Origin: Actinomycetota bacterium
Lineage (GTDB): Bacteria; Actinomycetota; Acidimicrobiia; Acidimicrobiales; Palsa-688
NCBI GenBank assembly: GCA_021323695.1
Contig: JAJPKN010000054.1
Span: forward strand, 1 to 64,000
DNA: 64,000 nucleotides
Direction of reading: 5' to 3'
How positions within the stretch are numbered: the stretch's first letter is position 1; each line of letters begins with the position of its first letter. The notes below the pieces were generated by a model. It had not been told where the DNA came from. It did no database searches and saw nothing but the letters and a program-made list of their open reading frames with translations. Shown piece after piece: positions 27,324 to 36,445 of the stretch. The position numbers and the translations under genes are program-made.

Positions 27324-28874
27324 ATGCCCTTCCTGCTTGCCGGACCAGTGCTCTCGGCCAAGCTCGGCCCTTCCACGTCCGCTGGTCAGCGGCGCTGGCC
27401 CCCGCTCGGGTTGCGGGCGCGGGTGACGGTGGCTTTTGGCGCAGGGGCAGCCGCGCTGTCAGGGGTGCTGGCGGGCACCACCTACGGCCTCGTCCACCAT
27501 TACCTGCTGGCCGAACGGGAGAACGCGGCCGTGGTGCGCACCTATTCGGACGCCCGCTTGGTCAAGGCCGGGCTGGCGGTGCCCGGTGCCAACGTCGCCG
27601 GGGTGCTGTCCTCGCTGCCGCTCGGGCAGGGCACGTTGTCCCTCCTCTACCGGGACGGCCAGTGGTACTCCGCGTCGGTGGCCGTGGGCGAGCTCCCCCG
27701 TTCGTCCCGGCCGGCAAGCCTGCCGCCCGCCCTGGTGGCCATGGTCAGCACCGGGGCCCCTGCCCGCCAGAGGGTCACCTCCCAGGGCCAGCCCGCTCTT
27801 GCGGTGGGGTTGCCCATACCCGCGGCGCAGGCCGACTACTTCGAGGTGCAGTCCCTGGCCGAGCTGGCCCGCACCTTCAGCGTCCTGGCGGTGGTGCTCA
27901 CGTTGAGCGCGGCGGCCACCACCTTAGGAGGTGTGCTCGTGGGCCGCTGGGCCAGCCACCGGCTGGTGAGGCCGCTGTCGAGCATCGCCGAGGTGGCTGC
28001 TGCCATCGCCGGCGGGGCAGTGGACCGGCGGCTGCCCAAGTCCGATGACCCCGACCTGGACGTGCTGGCGGTGTCGTTCAATGAGATGGTGAGCGCCCTG
28101 CAGCGCAGGATGGAACGGGACGCCCGCTTTGCCTCCGACGTGAGCCATGAGCTGCGCTCCCCGCTCACCACGGTCCGGGCCGCGGTCGAGCTCCTGGAGG
28201 CTTTCCGGGCCCAGCTGCCGAGCGAGGGGGGCCGGGCGCTGGACCTGCTGAGCGCCGAGGTGGGGCGCTTTTCGTCCATGGTCCAAGACCTCCTCGAGAT
28301 CTCCCGCTCCGACGCCGGGGCGGCCAACTTGGACCTGGAGGAACTGGCCCTGGACGACCTGGTGGTCAACACCGTGGCCGCCTACACCCACGGTGCCGTC
28401 CCGGTGCGGGTGGAGCCGGGCGCGCAGGGCCTGGTGGTCAAGGCGGACCGCAGGCGGCTACAGCGGGCCCTGGCCAACCTGCTGGACAACGCCTGGGCCC
28501 ATGCCGGCGGCGCCGTGCTGGTGGGGGTGGGCCGGCGCCCGGGGGTGGCGTCCGTGTACGTCGACGATGCCGGCCCGGGTGTGCCGGCCGAGGAGCGGGA
28601 GCGGGTGTTCGAGCGCTTCTACCGGGGTGCGGCAGCCGGGAGGCGGGCCGCCCATCTCGGTACCGGCCTCGGCCTGGCCCTGGCGGCGGAGCACGTCAAG
28701 GCCCACGGGGGCCACATGAGCGTCACCGACCGGCCGGGAGGAGGGGCACGGTTCGTGGTCGAGCTGCCCCTTGTCGTGCCTGGGGCCGAGCCCTCCAAGC
28801 GAGCCGAGCCGCCCAAGCGAGCCGAGCCGCTCAAGCCGGCCGACCGGGCCCAGCGCGCCCGGGGGCGCGCTTGA
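27324..28874 (+). CDS. mtrB: Sensor histidine kinase, MtrB-like
   Basis: The kinase (516 aa) has two transmembrane segments (around 32-58 and 185-212) enclosing an extracytoplasmic sensor of about 130 residues. A HAMP domain, a HisKA domain with the phospho-accepting His in SDVSHELRSPLTTVR, and a HATPase domain (LANLLDNAWAHA, DDAGPGVP, GTGLGLALA) follow. The C terminus carries an 18-base repeat encoding three copies of EPxKxA before a basic end. Neighbours (mtrA upstream, a GerMN lipoprotein downstream) support the MtrB assignment. Confidence 0.88.
   Translation: MPFLLAGPVLSAKLGPSTSAGQRRWPPLGLRARVTVAFGAGAAALSGVLAGTTYGLVHHYLLAERENAAVVRTYSDARLVKAGLAVPGANVAGVLSSLPLGQGTLSLLYRDGQWYSASVAVGELPRSSRPASLPPALVAMVSTGAPARQRVTSQGQPALAVGLPIPAAQADYFEVQSLAELARTFSVLAVVLTLSAAATTLGGVLVGRWASHRLVRPLSSIAEVAAAIAGGAVDRRLPKSDDPDLDVLAVSFNEMVSALQRRMERDARFASDVSHELRSPLTTVRAAVELLEAFRAQLPSEGGRALDLLSAEVGRFSSMVQDLLEISRSDAGAANLDLEELALDDLVVNTVAAYTHGAVPVRVEPGAQGLVVKADRRRLQRALANLLDNAWAHAGGAVLVGVGRRPGVASVYVDDAGPGVPAEERERVFERFYRGAAAGRRAAHLGTGLGLALAAEHVKAHGGHMSVTDRPGGGARFVVELPLVVPGAEPSKRAEPPKRAEPLKPADRAQRARGRA
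28788..28841 (+). repeat. 18-bp imperfect tandem repeat in the mtrB tail
   Basis: Three units of the form GAGCCSYYCAAGCSRGCC occur at 28788, 28806 and 28824. They encode EPSKRA, EPPKRA and EPLKPA, a basic Pro-rich extension after the ATPase domain. Confidence 0.85.
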
Positions 28875-28875
28875 C

Positions 28876-29460
28876 ATGCCTGGCCGCAAAGCGTTGGCCG
28901 CGCTGGCAGTGGTCGGGGCCTGCTACGGGCTGGCCGGCTGCGGGGTGGGGCCCCAGGCGGCACCACAAAGGATCGACCGCGACGCGGTGCCCTACGGCCT
29001 GCTGGAGGTGGGCGGTGGGGTGACCACCACCCCGCCGGGTTCGCCCACGACGGAGATCCTGGTCTACCTGGAGGGCAAGCAGCACCTGGTGCCGGTGGAA
29101 AGGGCGGTCCCCGCGCCTGGGACCATCGCGGTGGCTTTGCGCCAACTGGCGGCGGGCCCAACCCGCAACGAGTCCCGCCTGGGCCTGACCAGCCCGGCCT
29201 CGGCGGTCGGGCCTTTCGAGGCGGGCCCGGTGCGAAGGGGGGTCGTGCCGGTCGACTTGCCCCTGTCGTTCGAGAACCTGGGTGGCCAGGACCAGATCGT
29301 GGCGGCCGCCCAGGTCGTCTTCACCGTCACCGGCCTGGGGGGGGCCAGAGGCGTCCGGTTCCTGGTGGACGGCCAGCCCGCCCAGGTGCCAGGGGACAAG
29401 GGCAACCTGGTACGGGGGCCGGTCACCCGGGCCGACTACACCCTGCTCGCCCCGAGCTGA
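28876..29460 (+). CDS. GerMN-domain lipoprotein, short LpqB-like
   Basis: The protein (194 aa) has a lipoprotein signal peptide ending in the lipobox YGLAGC (Cys about residue 20) and then a single GerMN-type domain (ILVYLEGKQHLVPVERAV, ALRQLAAGPT). LpqB of mycobacteria has the same N-terminal arrangement followed by a beta-propeller; that propeller is missing here, so this is a reduced form. In other actinobacteria LpqB modulates MtrB, and the position one base after mtrB supports the same role. It is followed by a GC-rich hairpin. Confidence 0.82.
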   Translation: MPGRKALAALAVVGACYGLAGCGVGPQAAPQRIDRDAVPYGLLEVGGGVTTTPPGSPTTEILVYLEGKQHLVPVERAVPAPGTIAVALRQLAAGPTRNESRLGLTSPASAVGPFEAGPVRRGVVPVDLPLSFENLGGQDQIVAAAQVVFTVTGLGGARGVRFLVDGQPAQVPGDKGNLVRGPVTRADYTLLAPS

Positions 29461-29475
29461 CCCTGGCCGCCCGCG

Positions 29476-29494
29476 GCCGGGGACCGGCCCCGGC
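29476..29494 (+). terminator. GC-rich hairpin after the mtrAB-lipoprotein operon
   Basis: GCCGGGG and CCCCGGC form a perfect 7-bp stem with an ACCGG loop, 15 bases after the lipoprotein stop. There is no T-run. It probably ends, or stabilises the end of, the mtrAB transcript. Confidence 0.5.
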
Positions 29495-29535
29495 TGGGGG
29501 AAGTAGCCCACTGTGAGCTAGGACACAGCGCTCAT

Positions 29536-29547
29536 TTGGCCGGCCAA
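29536..29547. promoter_or_regulatory. 12-bp palindrome upstream of the secreted protein gene
   Basis: TTGGCCGGCCAA is a perfect palindrome in the 242-base gap between the lipoprotein and secreted protein genes, 155 bases before the start codon. A shorter TTGGCCAA lies at 29691-29698, just before the ribosome site. Such sites could be operators for a dimeric regulator, but TTGGCC is common in this genome, so this is weak. Confidence 0.3.
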
Positions 29548-29702
29548 GGCTAGGTCATTGCCCACCTCGGCCATTGAGCCCCTGGCGGGGGGCTACTTCA
29601 CTGGCCCCTGCCGGCAGGAGGCCGGCGCAGAGGGTGGAGAGGGCAGATGCCGTGCGCGCCGGCGCCCGCTCCCCCGACATTGGCCAACAAAAGGAGACAC
29701 CT

Positions 29703-31310
29703 ATGAACGCAAAGGCACCTTGGGCCAAGGCAGGCGCGGTTTTGGTGGCAATGTCCACCGTGACCGGCTTGTTCCTTGCCCAGGTCGGGGCGGCGGGAGC
29801 CAGTACCCCTCCCTCTCCGCTCCCCAACAGTGGCATCAGCGTAGGTGCACAGATCTCGGGCAGTGACAGCCCCGGCCCGACCATCGAGTGCGCCTGGATC
29901 CTGCCCGATGACAACCTGGCCGGAGGCGGGGAGACGAGCCAGTACTCCTACGCCCAGGGCAAGGACATCGGGCCTTACGTGCCCGTCAGCTACACGAACT
30001 TCACCCAGGTCAACGGGGGTGCCGGCTACACCGGGACGGGGCCCAACGCCCCGACTTACCTAGGCCACGCCGACGTCACCGTCCCCTTCGCCGACGGCAG
30101 CTCGCAGTTCGTGTACGGCCTGGACGACAACCCCTCCTCCTACCCGACCACGGTCAACTGCGACGCAGCCACCACGGCCGGTGCCGAGCCCACGTGGACC
30201 ACAGCCAGTGGTGGGCCGGGGACGCAGTCCAGCCCAGTGTGGACGGGCATCCAGGTCAACCCGAACGCGTTCGACAGCCCGACCAACAACTACAACACCT
30301 CGGGCACTGCCCCGCGGCGCCTGGAGGTGTGGGCCGCGGTGGACAACGCCGCCGCGGTCAGCTTCAACGTCTTCTACCCCAACGGCAAGGAGGACACGGC
30401 TCTCGGTGGCATCCAGGTCGGGGGGAGCACCCAAGCTTGCTCGACCTACAACACGAACCACAGCAACATATTGTCGAACATGTTCACTGAGGCAGGGCCG
30501 GTATCAGGCAGCCCGGTGACCCAGGGCACCAACCAACTGAGCGCCAACGCCATAACCAACAACGCCGGCACCGGGATCCTGGACAGGTGCAACGACAACG
30601 AAAAGAGCCTGTGGTTCCAGGCCTTCACCGTCTCCAAGGACGACCCCAACGGGAAGTACACGGTCGAGGTCCAGGCCATCAACACCAACGGCACGTCGCT
30701 GGCCTGGCTGAGCTTCCAGGTCCTGCCCTTGTTCTTCTTGGGCGTGGACTTCACCTCCGTGACGCTGACCCAAGAGCAGGGCACCAGCCCGCCCGTCTAC
30801 TGGGCCAGCGGTGACTCCATCTGGGACCCGAGCAACCAGACCAGCACCCAGGAGCCGACGGTCACCAACGGGGGCAACTCCGGTATGGAAGTGGGCGTCG
30901 AGTTCACCCCGCTGGTGTACAACCCACCGAGCGGCAGCCCTTACTACATCACCAACTTCGATGCCAACTTGGGCTACAACGCCAACCTGGTGCTGCCGAA
31001 GGACATCCAGATGACGGCCAACACGGTGGGTTACATATCCAACAACGGCAGCTCGCCGGCAACCGGCCCGCAGCTGGTCTGCCCCAACGACACCCCCAAG
31101 CTCGACCTGTCCGCCGAGCCGACCGTCTCTGACGCGCCCGGCCTGTACACCGGCAGCGTCTCCATTTCGGGTACCTCCGACGTGGTGATGGGTTCGGGGG
31201 AAGGCGGGTGCCTTACGGACAACGGGGCCCCCTACATCCTGGGCAGCTTTGGTAGCGGGGTGCCCAAGAGCCTGACCGACGGTGACGTCGGCAGCCCGAC
31301 TCGCTCCTGA
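29703..31310 (+). CDS. Secreted protein of unknown function, possible surface structural protein
   Basis: I do not recognise the family. The protein has 535 aa with a Sec signal peptide (GAVLVAMSTVTGLFLAQVGA, cleavage near AAGAS) and no later membrane segment or anchor, so it should be released or non-covalently attached. It is rich in Asn, Thr, Ser, Gly and Tyr and poor in Lys, has six Cys, and looks beta-rich. The start ATG 29703 has AAAAGGAG at an ideal distance, and the gene is followed by a 14-bp perfect terminator; both suggest high expression as a single-gene transcript. Its place just before a DUF916-like membrane-anchored protein and the Tad genes suggests a cell-surface role. Confidence 0.8.
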   Translation: MNAKAPWAKAGAVLVAMSTVTGLFLAQVGAAGASTPPSPLPNSGISVGAQISGSDSPGPTIECAWILPDDNLAGGGETSQYSYAQGKDIGPYVPVSYTNFTQVNGGAGYTGTGPNAPTYLGHADVTVPFADGSSQFVYGLDDNPSSYPTTVNCDAATTAGAEPTWTTASGGPGTQSSPVWTGIQVNPNAFDSPTNNYNTSGTAPRRLEVWAAVDNAAAVSFNVFYPNGKEDTALGGIQVGGSTQACSTYNTNHSNILSNMFTEAGPVSGSPVTQGTNQLSANAITNNAGTGILDRCNDNEKSLWFQAFTVSKDDPNGKYTVEVQAINTNGTSLAWLSFQVLPLFFLGVDFTSVTLTQEQGTSPPVYWASGDSIWDPSNQTSTQEPTVTNGGNSGMEVGVEFTPLVYNPPSGSPYYITNFDANLGYNANLVLPKDIQMTANTVGYISNNGSSPATGPQLVCPNDTPKLDLSAEPTVSDAPGLYTGSVSISGTSDVVMGSGEGGCLTDNGAPYILGSFGSGVPKSLTDGDVGSPTRS

Positions 31311-31360
31311 CGACCAGCAGTTGGCCATGGCGGGGCCGGCGCCGAGTGCCCGGCTGGCTG

Positions 31361-31410
31361 GCCAGGGAGGGGGCGTCATGCCCCCTCCCTGGCGGTTTCA
31401 TCAATTTTGA
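31361..31410 (+). terminator. Strong Rho-independent terminator
   Basis: GCCAGGGAGGGGGC (31361-31374) is followed by a GTCAT loop and its exact complement (31380-31393), a perfect 14-bp stem. T-rich sequence (TTTCATCAATTTT) follows from 31396. It lies 50 bases after the secreted protein gene and is the strongest terminator that I see in the window. Confidence 0.9.
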
Positions 31411-31447
31411 CGTTGTGCCCGGTGGGCTGGCCGCCCAAGCTGAGGAC

Positions 31448-32854
31448 GTGAGGAAGCTGGCTCGCTGGGCCGCCCGTGCCCTTGGCTTGGGGGCGGCCTT
31501 GGCGCTGGCGATGGGCGGTGCCGCCGGGGCCACCACCAGGCTGGGCCCACCCCCGCCCGCCGGGGGCATAGGGGTGTACCCGGCCGTCGTGGCCTTCAGC
31601 AGTGCCCTGCGCGGTGGCGAGTACGTCGAGACCATTGGGGTGCTGAACGGGTCTGCTCGCGGCCAGTGGTTCCACCTGCAGCTGACGGGAGCGGCAGCGG
31701 CTTGGTTGCGGGTTGCGCCCTCGACCGGCGGCAACCGGGGCGTCACCCAGCTGTGGGCCCCGGGCGGTGGCCGGGCTACCGCGGAGCTCGAGCTGCGCGT
31801 GCCCAGCGCCGCCGCCAACGGGACCTACCCGGCCGGGATCGAGGTCTTCACCCTCCCCTCCAAGGCCACGGCGAAGAGGCCGGTCACGGTGGGGCTGGGG
31901 GCCACGCTCCGGGTCAGCGTCGACGTCGTGGGGACCGAGGTCATCGCCGGGGAGCTCGTGAACGCCTACACCTACCCCAAGATCGAGGTGGGCGAGCCTC
32001 TGCGGGTCTTTGCCGTGGTCAAGAACTCCAGCAACGTCACCGTGCAGCCCCGCTTGCAGCTGGTGGTGACCAAGGGGGCACGCCACGCCCGGGTGTACAG
32101 CCTGGCCAAGACGGGGACCAACGGGGCGCTGCCGAACTGGACGGCGACCTACGAGCTGGACTGGCCGGCCAGCTCGACCCTGGGGGCCACCCTGGGTGCC
32201 TACACCGCGGAGCTGACCGTGACCTTCCCGCACGGCAAGCGCGTAGGGTCATGGCAGCTGCCGTTCCGGCTCTACCCGTACGGCTCGCTTCACCGAGGAG
32301 GCCGGCTCCTTAGCCTCAAGCTGGCCAACCACCCGCGGGCGGGCGGCCAGGCGGTGGTGGACGCGGCCGTGCTGAGCACCGGGGAAGTGCAGCAGGAGAC
32401 CTATTTCATCGGCCAGCTGTACCGGGACGGCAGCTTCGTCCGGGCGCTCAAGTCGCCCGTGCCCGTGCTCTTGGCGCCCAAGGGCCAGCCGGGCGACAGC
32501 GGCACCCTGGTGGTGCCGGTGGCTGTGGCCGGCAACGGCCTGTACCGGGTCACGGGTGTGGCCAACTTCGCCGGGGCCCAAAGCCAGCCCCTGACGCTCA
32601 GCTTCCGGGTCGGCCCGGCGCCGCTGCCCTTGGCCTGGGAGGTGGCCCTGGGTGCCGGGGCGGTAGTGCTGGTCGTGCTCCTGGTGGCCCTCGCCCTGGG
32701 CTTCAGGCGCCGGCGCCGGCCACCCGCCGGCCGCTCGAACAGCCACGTCGCGCCCAGGTACACGGCTTCTCATCCCCTGACGGTGCATGTGCCGCCTCGT
32801 GCCCCAGCCGCCAGCTCCCCCGGCCGCCCCCACCCGCGGGCCCGGAGAGGCTGA
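31448..32854 (+). CDS. Membrane-anchored extracellular protein, DUF916-like Ig domains
   Basis: The protein (468 aa from GTG 31448) has a signal peptide (AARALGLGAALALAMGGAAG), a long beta-sandwich-like exterior, one C-terminal membrane segment (VALGAGAVVLVVLLVALALG) and a basic cytoplasmic tail (FRRRRR). The first exterior domain (GVYPAVVAFSSALRGGEYVE then NGTYPAGIEVFTLP) resembles DUF916/WxL-interacting proteins, which bind peptidoglycan or partner surface proteins. GAGGAC just before the GTG is a plausible ribosome site; earlier in-frame starts overlap the terminator. It may anchor or organise the secreted protein encoded upstream. That link is inference. Confidence 0.72.
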   Translation: MRKLARWAARALGLGAALALAMGGAAGATTRLGPPPPAGGIGVYPAVVAFSSALRGGEYVETIGVLNGSARGQWFHLQLTGAAAAWLRVAPSTGGNRGVTQLWAPGGGRATAELELRVPSAAANGTYPAGIEVFTLPSKATAKRPVTVGLGATLRVSVDVVGTEVIAGELVNAYTYPKIEVGEPLRVFAVVKNSSNVTVQPRLQLVVTKGARHARVYSLAKTGTNGALPNWTATYELDWPASSTLGATLGAYTAELTVTFPHGKRVGSWQLPFRLYPYGSLHRGGRLLSLKLANHPRAGGQAVVDAAVLSTGEVQQETYFIGQLYRDGSFVRALKSPVPVLLAPKGQPGDSGTLVVPVAVAGNGLYRVTGVANFAGAQSQPLTLSFRVGPAPLPLAWEVALGAGAVVLVVLLVALALGFRRRRRPPAGRSNSHVAPRYTASHPLTVHVPPRAPAASSPGRPHPRARRG

Positions 32855-32903
32855 CCGTTGGCCCCGGAGGCGGCCCCATGGCCCAGCACCCAAGGGGGTA
32901 GGC

Positions 32904-33677
32904 ATGGGCCCAGTCGTGCTGGCGTCCCCTAGCGGCCCGCTGGCGGCCCGCCGCGCCAACCAGGGCCTGCTGGACGCTTCCCTGCGCACCCTGTTCGACG
33001 ACCTGTCCGAGGGTGTCTTGGTGCTGGACGGTGCGGGCCAACGGGTGTACTCCAACCCGGCGCTCAACGACCTGGTAGGGGGCAACGCCTGCCTGCCTTC
33101 GGGCACGCCCGAGCCGCCCGGTTACGTACCCCCGGACCAGCGCCCGAAGTACCTGGCCGCGCTCAAGGGGACGTCTTCGCTGCTGACCATGGACGGGTCG
33201 GGCACCACGTCGACCTGGATGGAGCTGTCGGGGGCCAACGGCGCCCGGGTGCGGACCAGGGTGACGATCAGCGCTTTCAGCGGTCCTCGGGGGTGGCACT
33301 TCGCGGTGTGGCTGTTCGGCGCGGGGCACCCGCCGGCCGCCCCGGCCGGCGGTCCCGGTACTGCCCCGGGGGGAGGCTTGGGGCTGGACGGCCCGTTGGG
33401 CTGGGAGCAGCTCTCGGCGGTCGAGTCCCTCACCCGGCGGGAGAAGGACGTGCTGGAGCTGTTGCTGGACGGCCGGCGGGTGTCGTCGATCGCCCGCTCG
33501 CTGTACCTGAGCCCCCAGACGGTGCGCAACCACCTGAAGGCGATCTTCCGCAAGCTGGGTGCTCATTCCCAGGTGGAACTGCTCGAGCGGTTCCGCCCGG
33601 CACCCGGCGAACGTACTGCCGGCTACCGGGAGCAGCCGGGGCGGACGGCGGCCCCCTTGCCGGCCCGGCAGGGGTGA
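32904..33677 (+). CDS. PAS-like sensor with LuxR-type DNA-binding domain
   Basis: The protein (257 aa) has an N-terminal PAS-like domain (LFDDLSEGVLVLDGAGQRVY, then SNPALNDLVGG), a Gly/Pro/Ala linker, and a C-terminal LuxR helix-turn-helix (LTRREKDVLELLLDGRRVSS with IARSLYLSPQTVRNHL and KAIFRKLGAHSQVELL). There is no receiver domain, so it should sense a small ligand or redox state directly. ATG 32904 is behind AAGGGGGTAGG. It is six bases from the first tad gene and in the same direction, which makes it the likely local regulator of the pilus operon. Confidence 0.82.
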   Translation: MGPVVLASPSGPLAARRANQGLLDASLRTLFDDLSEGVLVLDGAGQRVYSNPALNDLVGGNACLPSGTPEPPGYVPPDQRPKYLAALKGTSSLLTMDGSGTTSTWMELSGANGARVRTRVTISAFSGPRGWHFAVWLFGAGHPPAAPAGGPGTAPGGGLGLDGPLGWEQLSAVESLTRREKDVLELLLDGRRVSSIARSLYLSPQTVRNHLKAIFRKLGAHSQVELLERFRPAPGERTAGYREQPGRTAAPLPARQG

Positions 33678-33683
33678 ACCAGG

Positions 33684-34934
33684 TTGCTCACCAGGCAGTC
33701 GGCCCGGCGACCGGTAGGGACGTTGGGGCCCGAGACGGGCCCTGGGGACGAGCGCCTGGCAGCCATCGTGGTGGAGGAGGAGGGCGACGTCCTGGCCACG
33801 CTCCTCAGTGCCCTCCCGCCAACTTGGGGCGCGCAGGCCTTTGCGGCACTGGACGAGGCCGAAGGGGCGCGAGTGCAGCCGGGCCGCCCCTTGGTTTTCG
33901 TCCTGGGGCCCTCGCAGGCCACCCAAGACGCCCTGGGGCGGGTGGGGGCGGTGCTCAAGGCGACCCCTGGCACGGGGGCTGTGCTCGTGGTCAGCCGGCC
34001 TTCGGCCGAGGTCATGCGGCTCGCCCTTCGCGCCGGCGTGGACGATGCCCTTGACCTGGCGGACGCAGGCCCAGATCTGGCTCAGGCGGTCGCCGAGGTT
34101 GCCTACCGGTTGGAACAGGGGCTGGCCTCAGCCGCCTCGGCTGAAGGGGCCAGCAACGGCTCGGGCGGGGCCGGGCCCCGGCACGGGTTCGTGACGAGCG
34201 TGTTCTCTCCCAAAGGAGGGGTGGGCAAGTCGGTGGTGGCCGTCAACCTGGCCGCCGCCCTCGCCCGCCAGTCCGGCCAGCCCGTCGTCATCGTCGACCT
34301 CGACCTGCAGTTCGGCGACGTGGCGGTGATGCTCCGGCTCCAGCCCTTGCACACCTTCGCCGACGCCATCTCGGCTGGCGACCGCCTGGACGAGACGCTG
34401 CTGCGCAGCTTCCTCCTGCGCCATGACCGCAGCGGTGTCCACGTGCTGGGCGCACCGACCTCGCCCTCGGCGGCCGACCAGGTGGAACCGGCCTCCATGC
34501 TGCAGATCCTCGACCTGCTCCGCCGGATGTTCAGCTATGTAGTGGTCGACACCCCGCCGCACCTGTCCGAGGTGGTGCTCCAAGCGGTGGCGGCGAGCGA
34601 CCTGGTGAGCTTCCTGGTCGCCATGGACGTCCCTTCGGTCAAGAACGCACGCCTCGGGCTCCAGGCGTTCGAGCTGTTGCAGTTCCCGCTCGAACGGGTC
34701 GTGCTCCTGCTCAACCGGGCCGACTCGCGCGTCCACCTGAGCGCTCACGACATAGAAAAGGCGCTCGAGATGAAAGTCGACATGGAGCTGCCCTCCGAGG
34801 CAGCCGTGCCGCAGTCGGTGAACCAGGGCTCGCCCACGTTGCTCGAGTACCCCCGTTCGCGCTTCGCCGCCCAGATGGGCCAGCTGGCCGAGCTGGTGCT
34901 TGCTCGGTCCGGCCGGCCTGGCCACTGGCCATGA
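33684..34934 (+). CDS. tadZ: Tad pilus localisation ATPase (TadZ/CpaE-like)
   Basis: The protein (416 aa) begins with a degenerate receiver-like domain (about 25-145, lacking a clear phosphorylation site), then a MinD/ParA ATPase domain with deviant Walker A FSPKGGVGKSVVAVNLAAAL and VIVDLDLQFGD. TadZ/CpaE proteins place the Tad machine at a cell pole or site. The start is TTG 33684 with little ribosome site, so translation may depend on the upstream LuxR gene. It overlaps tadA by four bases. Confidence 0.88.
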   Translation: MLTRQSARRPVGTLGPETGPGDERLAAIVVEEEGDVLATLLSALPPTWGAQAFAALDEAEGARVQPGRPLVFVLGPSQATQDALGRVGAVLKATPGTGAVLVVSRPSAEVMRLALRAGVDDALDLADAGPDLAQAVAEVAYRLEQGLASAASAEGASNGSGGAGPRHGFVTSVFSPKGGVGKSVVAVNLAAALARQSGQPVVIVDLDLQFGDVAVMLRLQPLHTFADAISAGDRLDETLLRSFLLRHDRSGVHVLGAPTSPSAADQVEPASMLQILDLLRRMFSYVVVDTPPHLSEVVLQAVAASDLVSFLVAMDVPSVKNARLGLQAFELLQFPLERVVLLLNRADSRVHLSAHDIEKALEMKVDMELPSEAAVPQSVNQGSPTLLEYPRSRFAAQMGQLAELVLARSGRPGHWP

Positions 34935-36445
34935 GCACCGACGGGCGCTGGGACGGCGGGGCAGACCGGGGCCATGCCCCCCCGGCCGGTGCCGGGGGGG
35001 TGCCCGGGCCGCCCCCGGGGGGCCCGGCGGGTGACGTGCCTGCGGCACCGCTGCCCGCCAGGCTGCGGGCGGCCAGCCTGTACGGCCGCCTACAAGAGGA
35101 GATGGCTTCGGTCGACCCGCGCTCGGAGGTGCTCGAGGGCGTGCGCGAACGCGTGCACCGGCGGGTCATATCCGAGCTTGGGCCGGTGTTCTACAACAAC
35201 CTGGTCGACCACAAGGAGCTGCGCCTGCGGGTCGAGCGGATCCTGCAAGCCGCACTGCGGGCCGAGCGGGCCCCGATGTCGGCGGCCGAGGTCGCCCAGG
35301 TCGCCCAGAGCGTGGCGGACGACGTGCTGGGCTTTGGGCCGATCGAGGGCCTGCTCCATGACCCCTCGGTGTCCGAGGTCATGGTGAACGGCCCCGAGCG
35401 GGTCTATGTCGAACGCAACGGCAGGATCGTGCCGACCAAGGTCAGTTTCTTGGACGAGGCCCACCTCCGCCACGTGATCTCCCGCATCGTCGCCGACGTA
35501 GGCCGCCATATCGACGAGTCCTCGCCCATGGTCGATGCCCGCCTGGCCGACGGGTCCCGGGTGAACGCGGTGTACCCGCCGCTGGCGGTGGGCGGGCCGT
35601 TCTTGACCATCCGCAAGTTCGCCACCGACCCCTTCAGCCTGGAGGACCTGATCGGCCTGGGGACCCTGAGCCCGCCGGTAGCCGAGTTCCTGCGGGCGTG
35701 CGTGGCCGGCCGTGCCAACATCTTGGTCTCAGGGGGAGCCAGCACGGGCAAGACGACGCTATTGAACGTGCTTTCTTCCTTCATCCCTGCCGATGAGCGG
35801 ATAATCACCATAGAAGACGCCAAGGAGCTCCAGCTGCGCCAGCGCCATGTGGTCTCGCTGGAGTCGCGGCCCCCCAACACCGAGGGCAGGGGGGAAGTCA
35901 CCATCCGGGACCTGCTGCGCAATGCGCTGCGTATGCGCCCAGACCGGATAATCATCGGCGAGTGCCGCGCCGGGGAGGCCCTCGACATGCTCCAAGCGAT
36001 GAACACGGGCCACGAGGGCTCGCTGACGACGGTCCATGCCAACGGCCCGCGCGACGCCTTGGCCCGGGTCGAGACCATGACGTTGATGGCCGGCTTCGAC
36101 CTCCCGGTCCGGGCCGTGCGAGAGCAGGTCTCCTCCGCCTTGGACCTGGTGGTGCACCTCAGCCGCTTCCGGGACGGCACCCGCCGGGTGACCCAGGTCA
36201 CCGAGGTGGGGCATATGGAAGGCGACGTGGTGCTCCTCCAGGACATCTTCACGTTCAACTACCGTGCCGGGGCAGAAGGTGCCGGGGGTGCCGGCCAGGT
36301 CCAAGCCACAGGCATACGGCCGCAGTTGACTGAGCGGCTGGCCGACCGGGGGGTCCAGGTGAACGCGGCCATATTCCAGCCTGGGCCGCATTGGGCGCGA
36401 GCCGAAGGACGCTCGTACTCGAGCGGGGCGGGATGGCTGCGGTGA
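34931..36445 (+). CDS. tadA: Tad pilus assembly ATPase (TadA/CpaF)
   Basis: This is the PilB/VirB11-type secretion ATPase (504 aa) that powers pilus extension, and possibly retraction. Family features are VSEVMVNGPERVYVERNG, Walker A SGGASTGKTTLLN (usual GGTGSGKTT, with Ala-Ser here), ITIEDAKELQLRQRHVV, the His-box region GHEGSLTTVHANGPRDAL, and MRPDRIIIGECRAGEALD. The first 40 residues are a Gly/Pro-rich linker. ATG 34931 overlaps the tadZ stop (ATGA). Confidence 0.93.
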   Translation: MSTDGRWDGGADRGHAPPAGAGGVPGPPPGGPAGDVPAAPLPARLRAASLYGRLQEEMASVDPRSEVLEGVRERVHRRVISELGPVFYNNLVDHKELRLRVERILQAALRAERAPMSAAEVAQVAQSVADDVLGFGPIEGLLHDPSVSEVMVNGPERVYVERNGRIVPTKVSFLDEAHLRHVISRIVADVGRHIDESSPMVDARLADGSRVNAVYPPLAVGGPFLTIRKFATDPFSLEDLIGLGTLSPPVAEFLRACVAGRANILVSGGASTGKTTLLNVLSSFIPADERIITIEDAKELQLRQRHVVSLESRPPNTEGRGEVTIRDLLRNALRMRPDRIIIGECRAGEALDMLQAMNTGHEGSLTTVHANGPRDALARVETMTLMAGFDLPVRAVREQVSSALDLVVHLSRFRDGTRRVTQVTEVGHMEGDVVLLQDIFTFNYRAGAEGAGGAGQVQATGIRPQLTERLADRGVQVNAAIFQPGPHWARAEGRSYSSGAGWLR

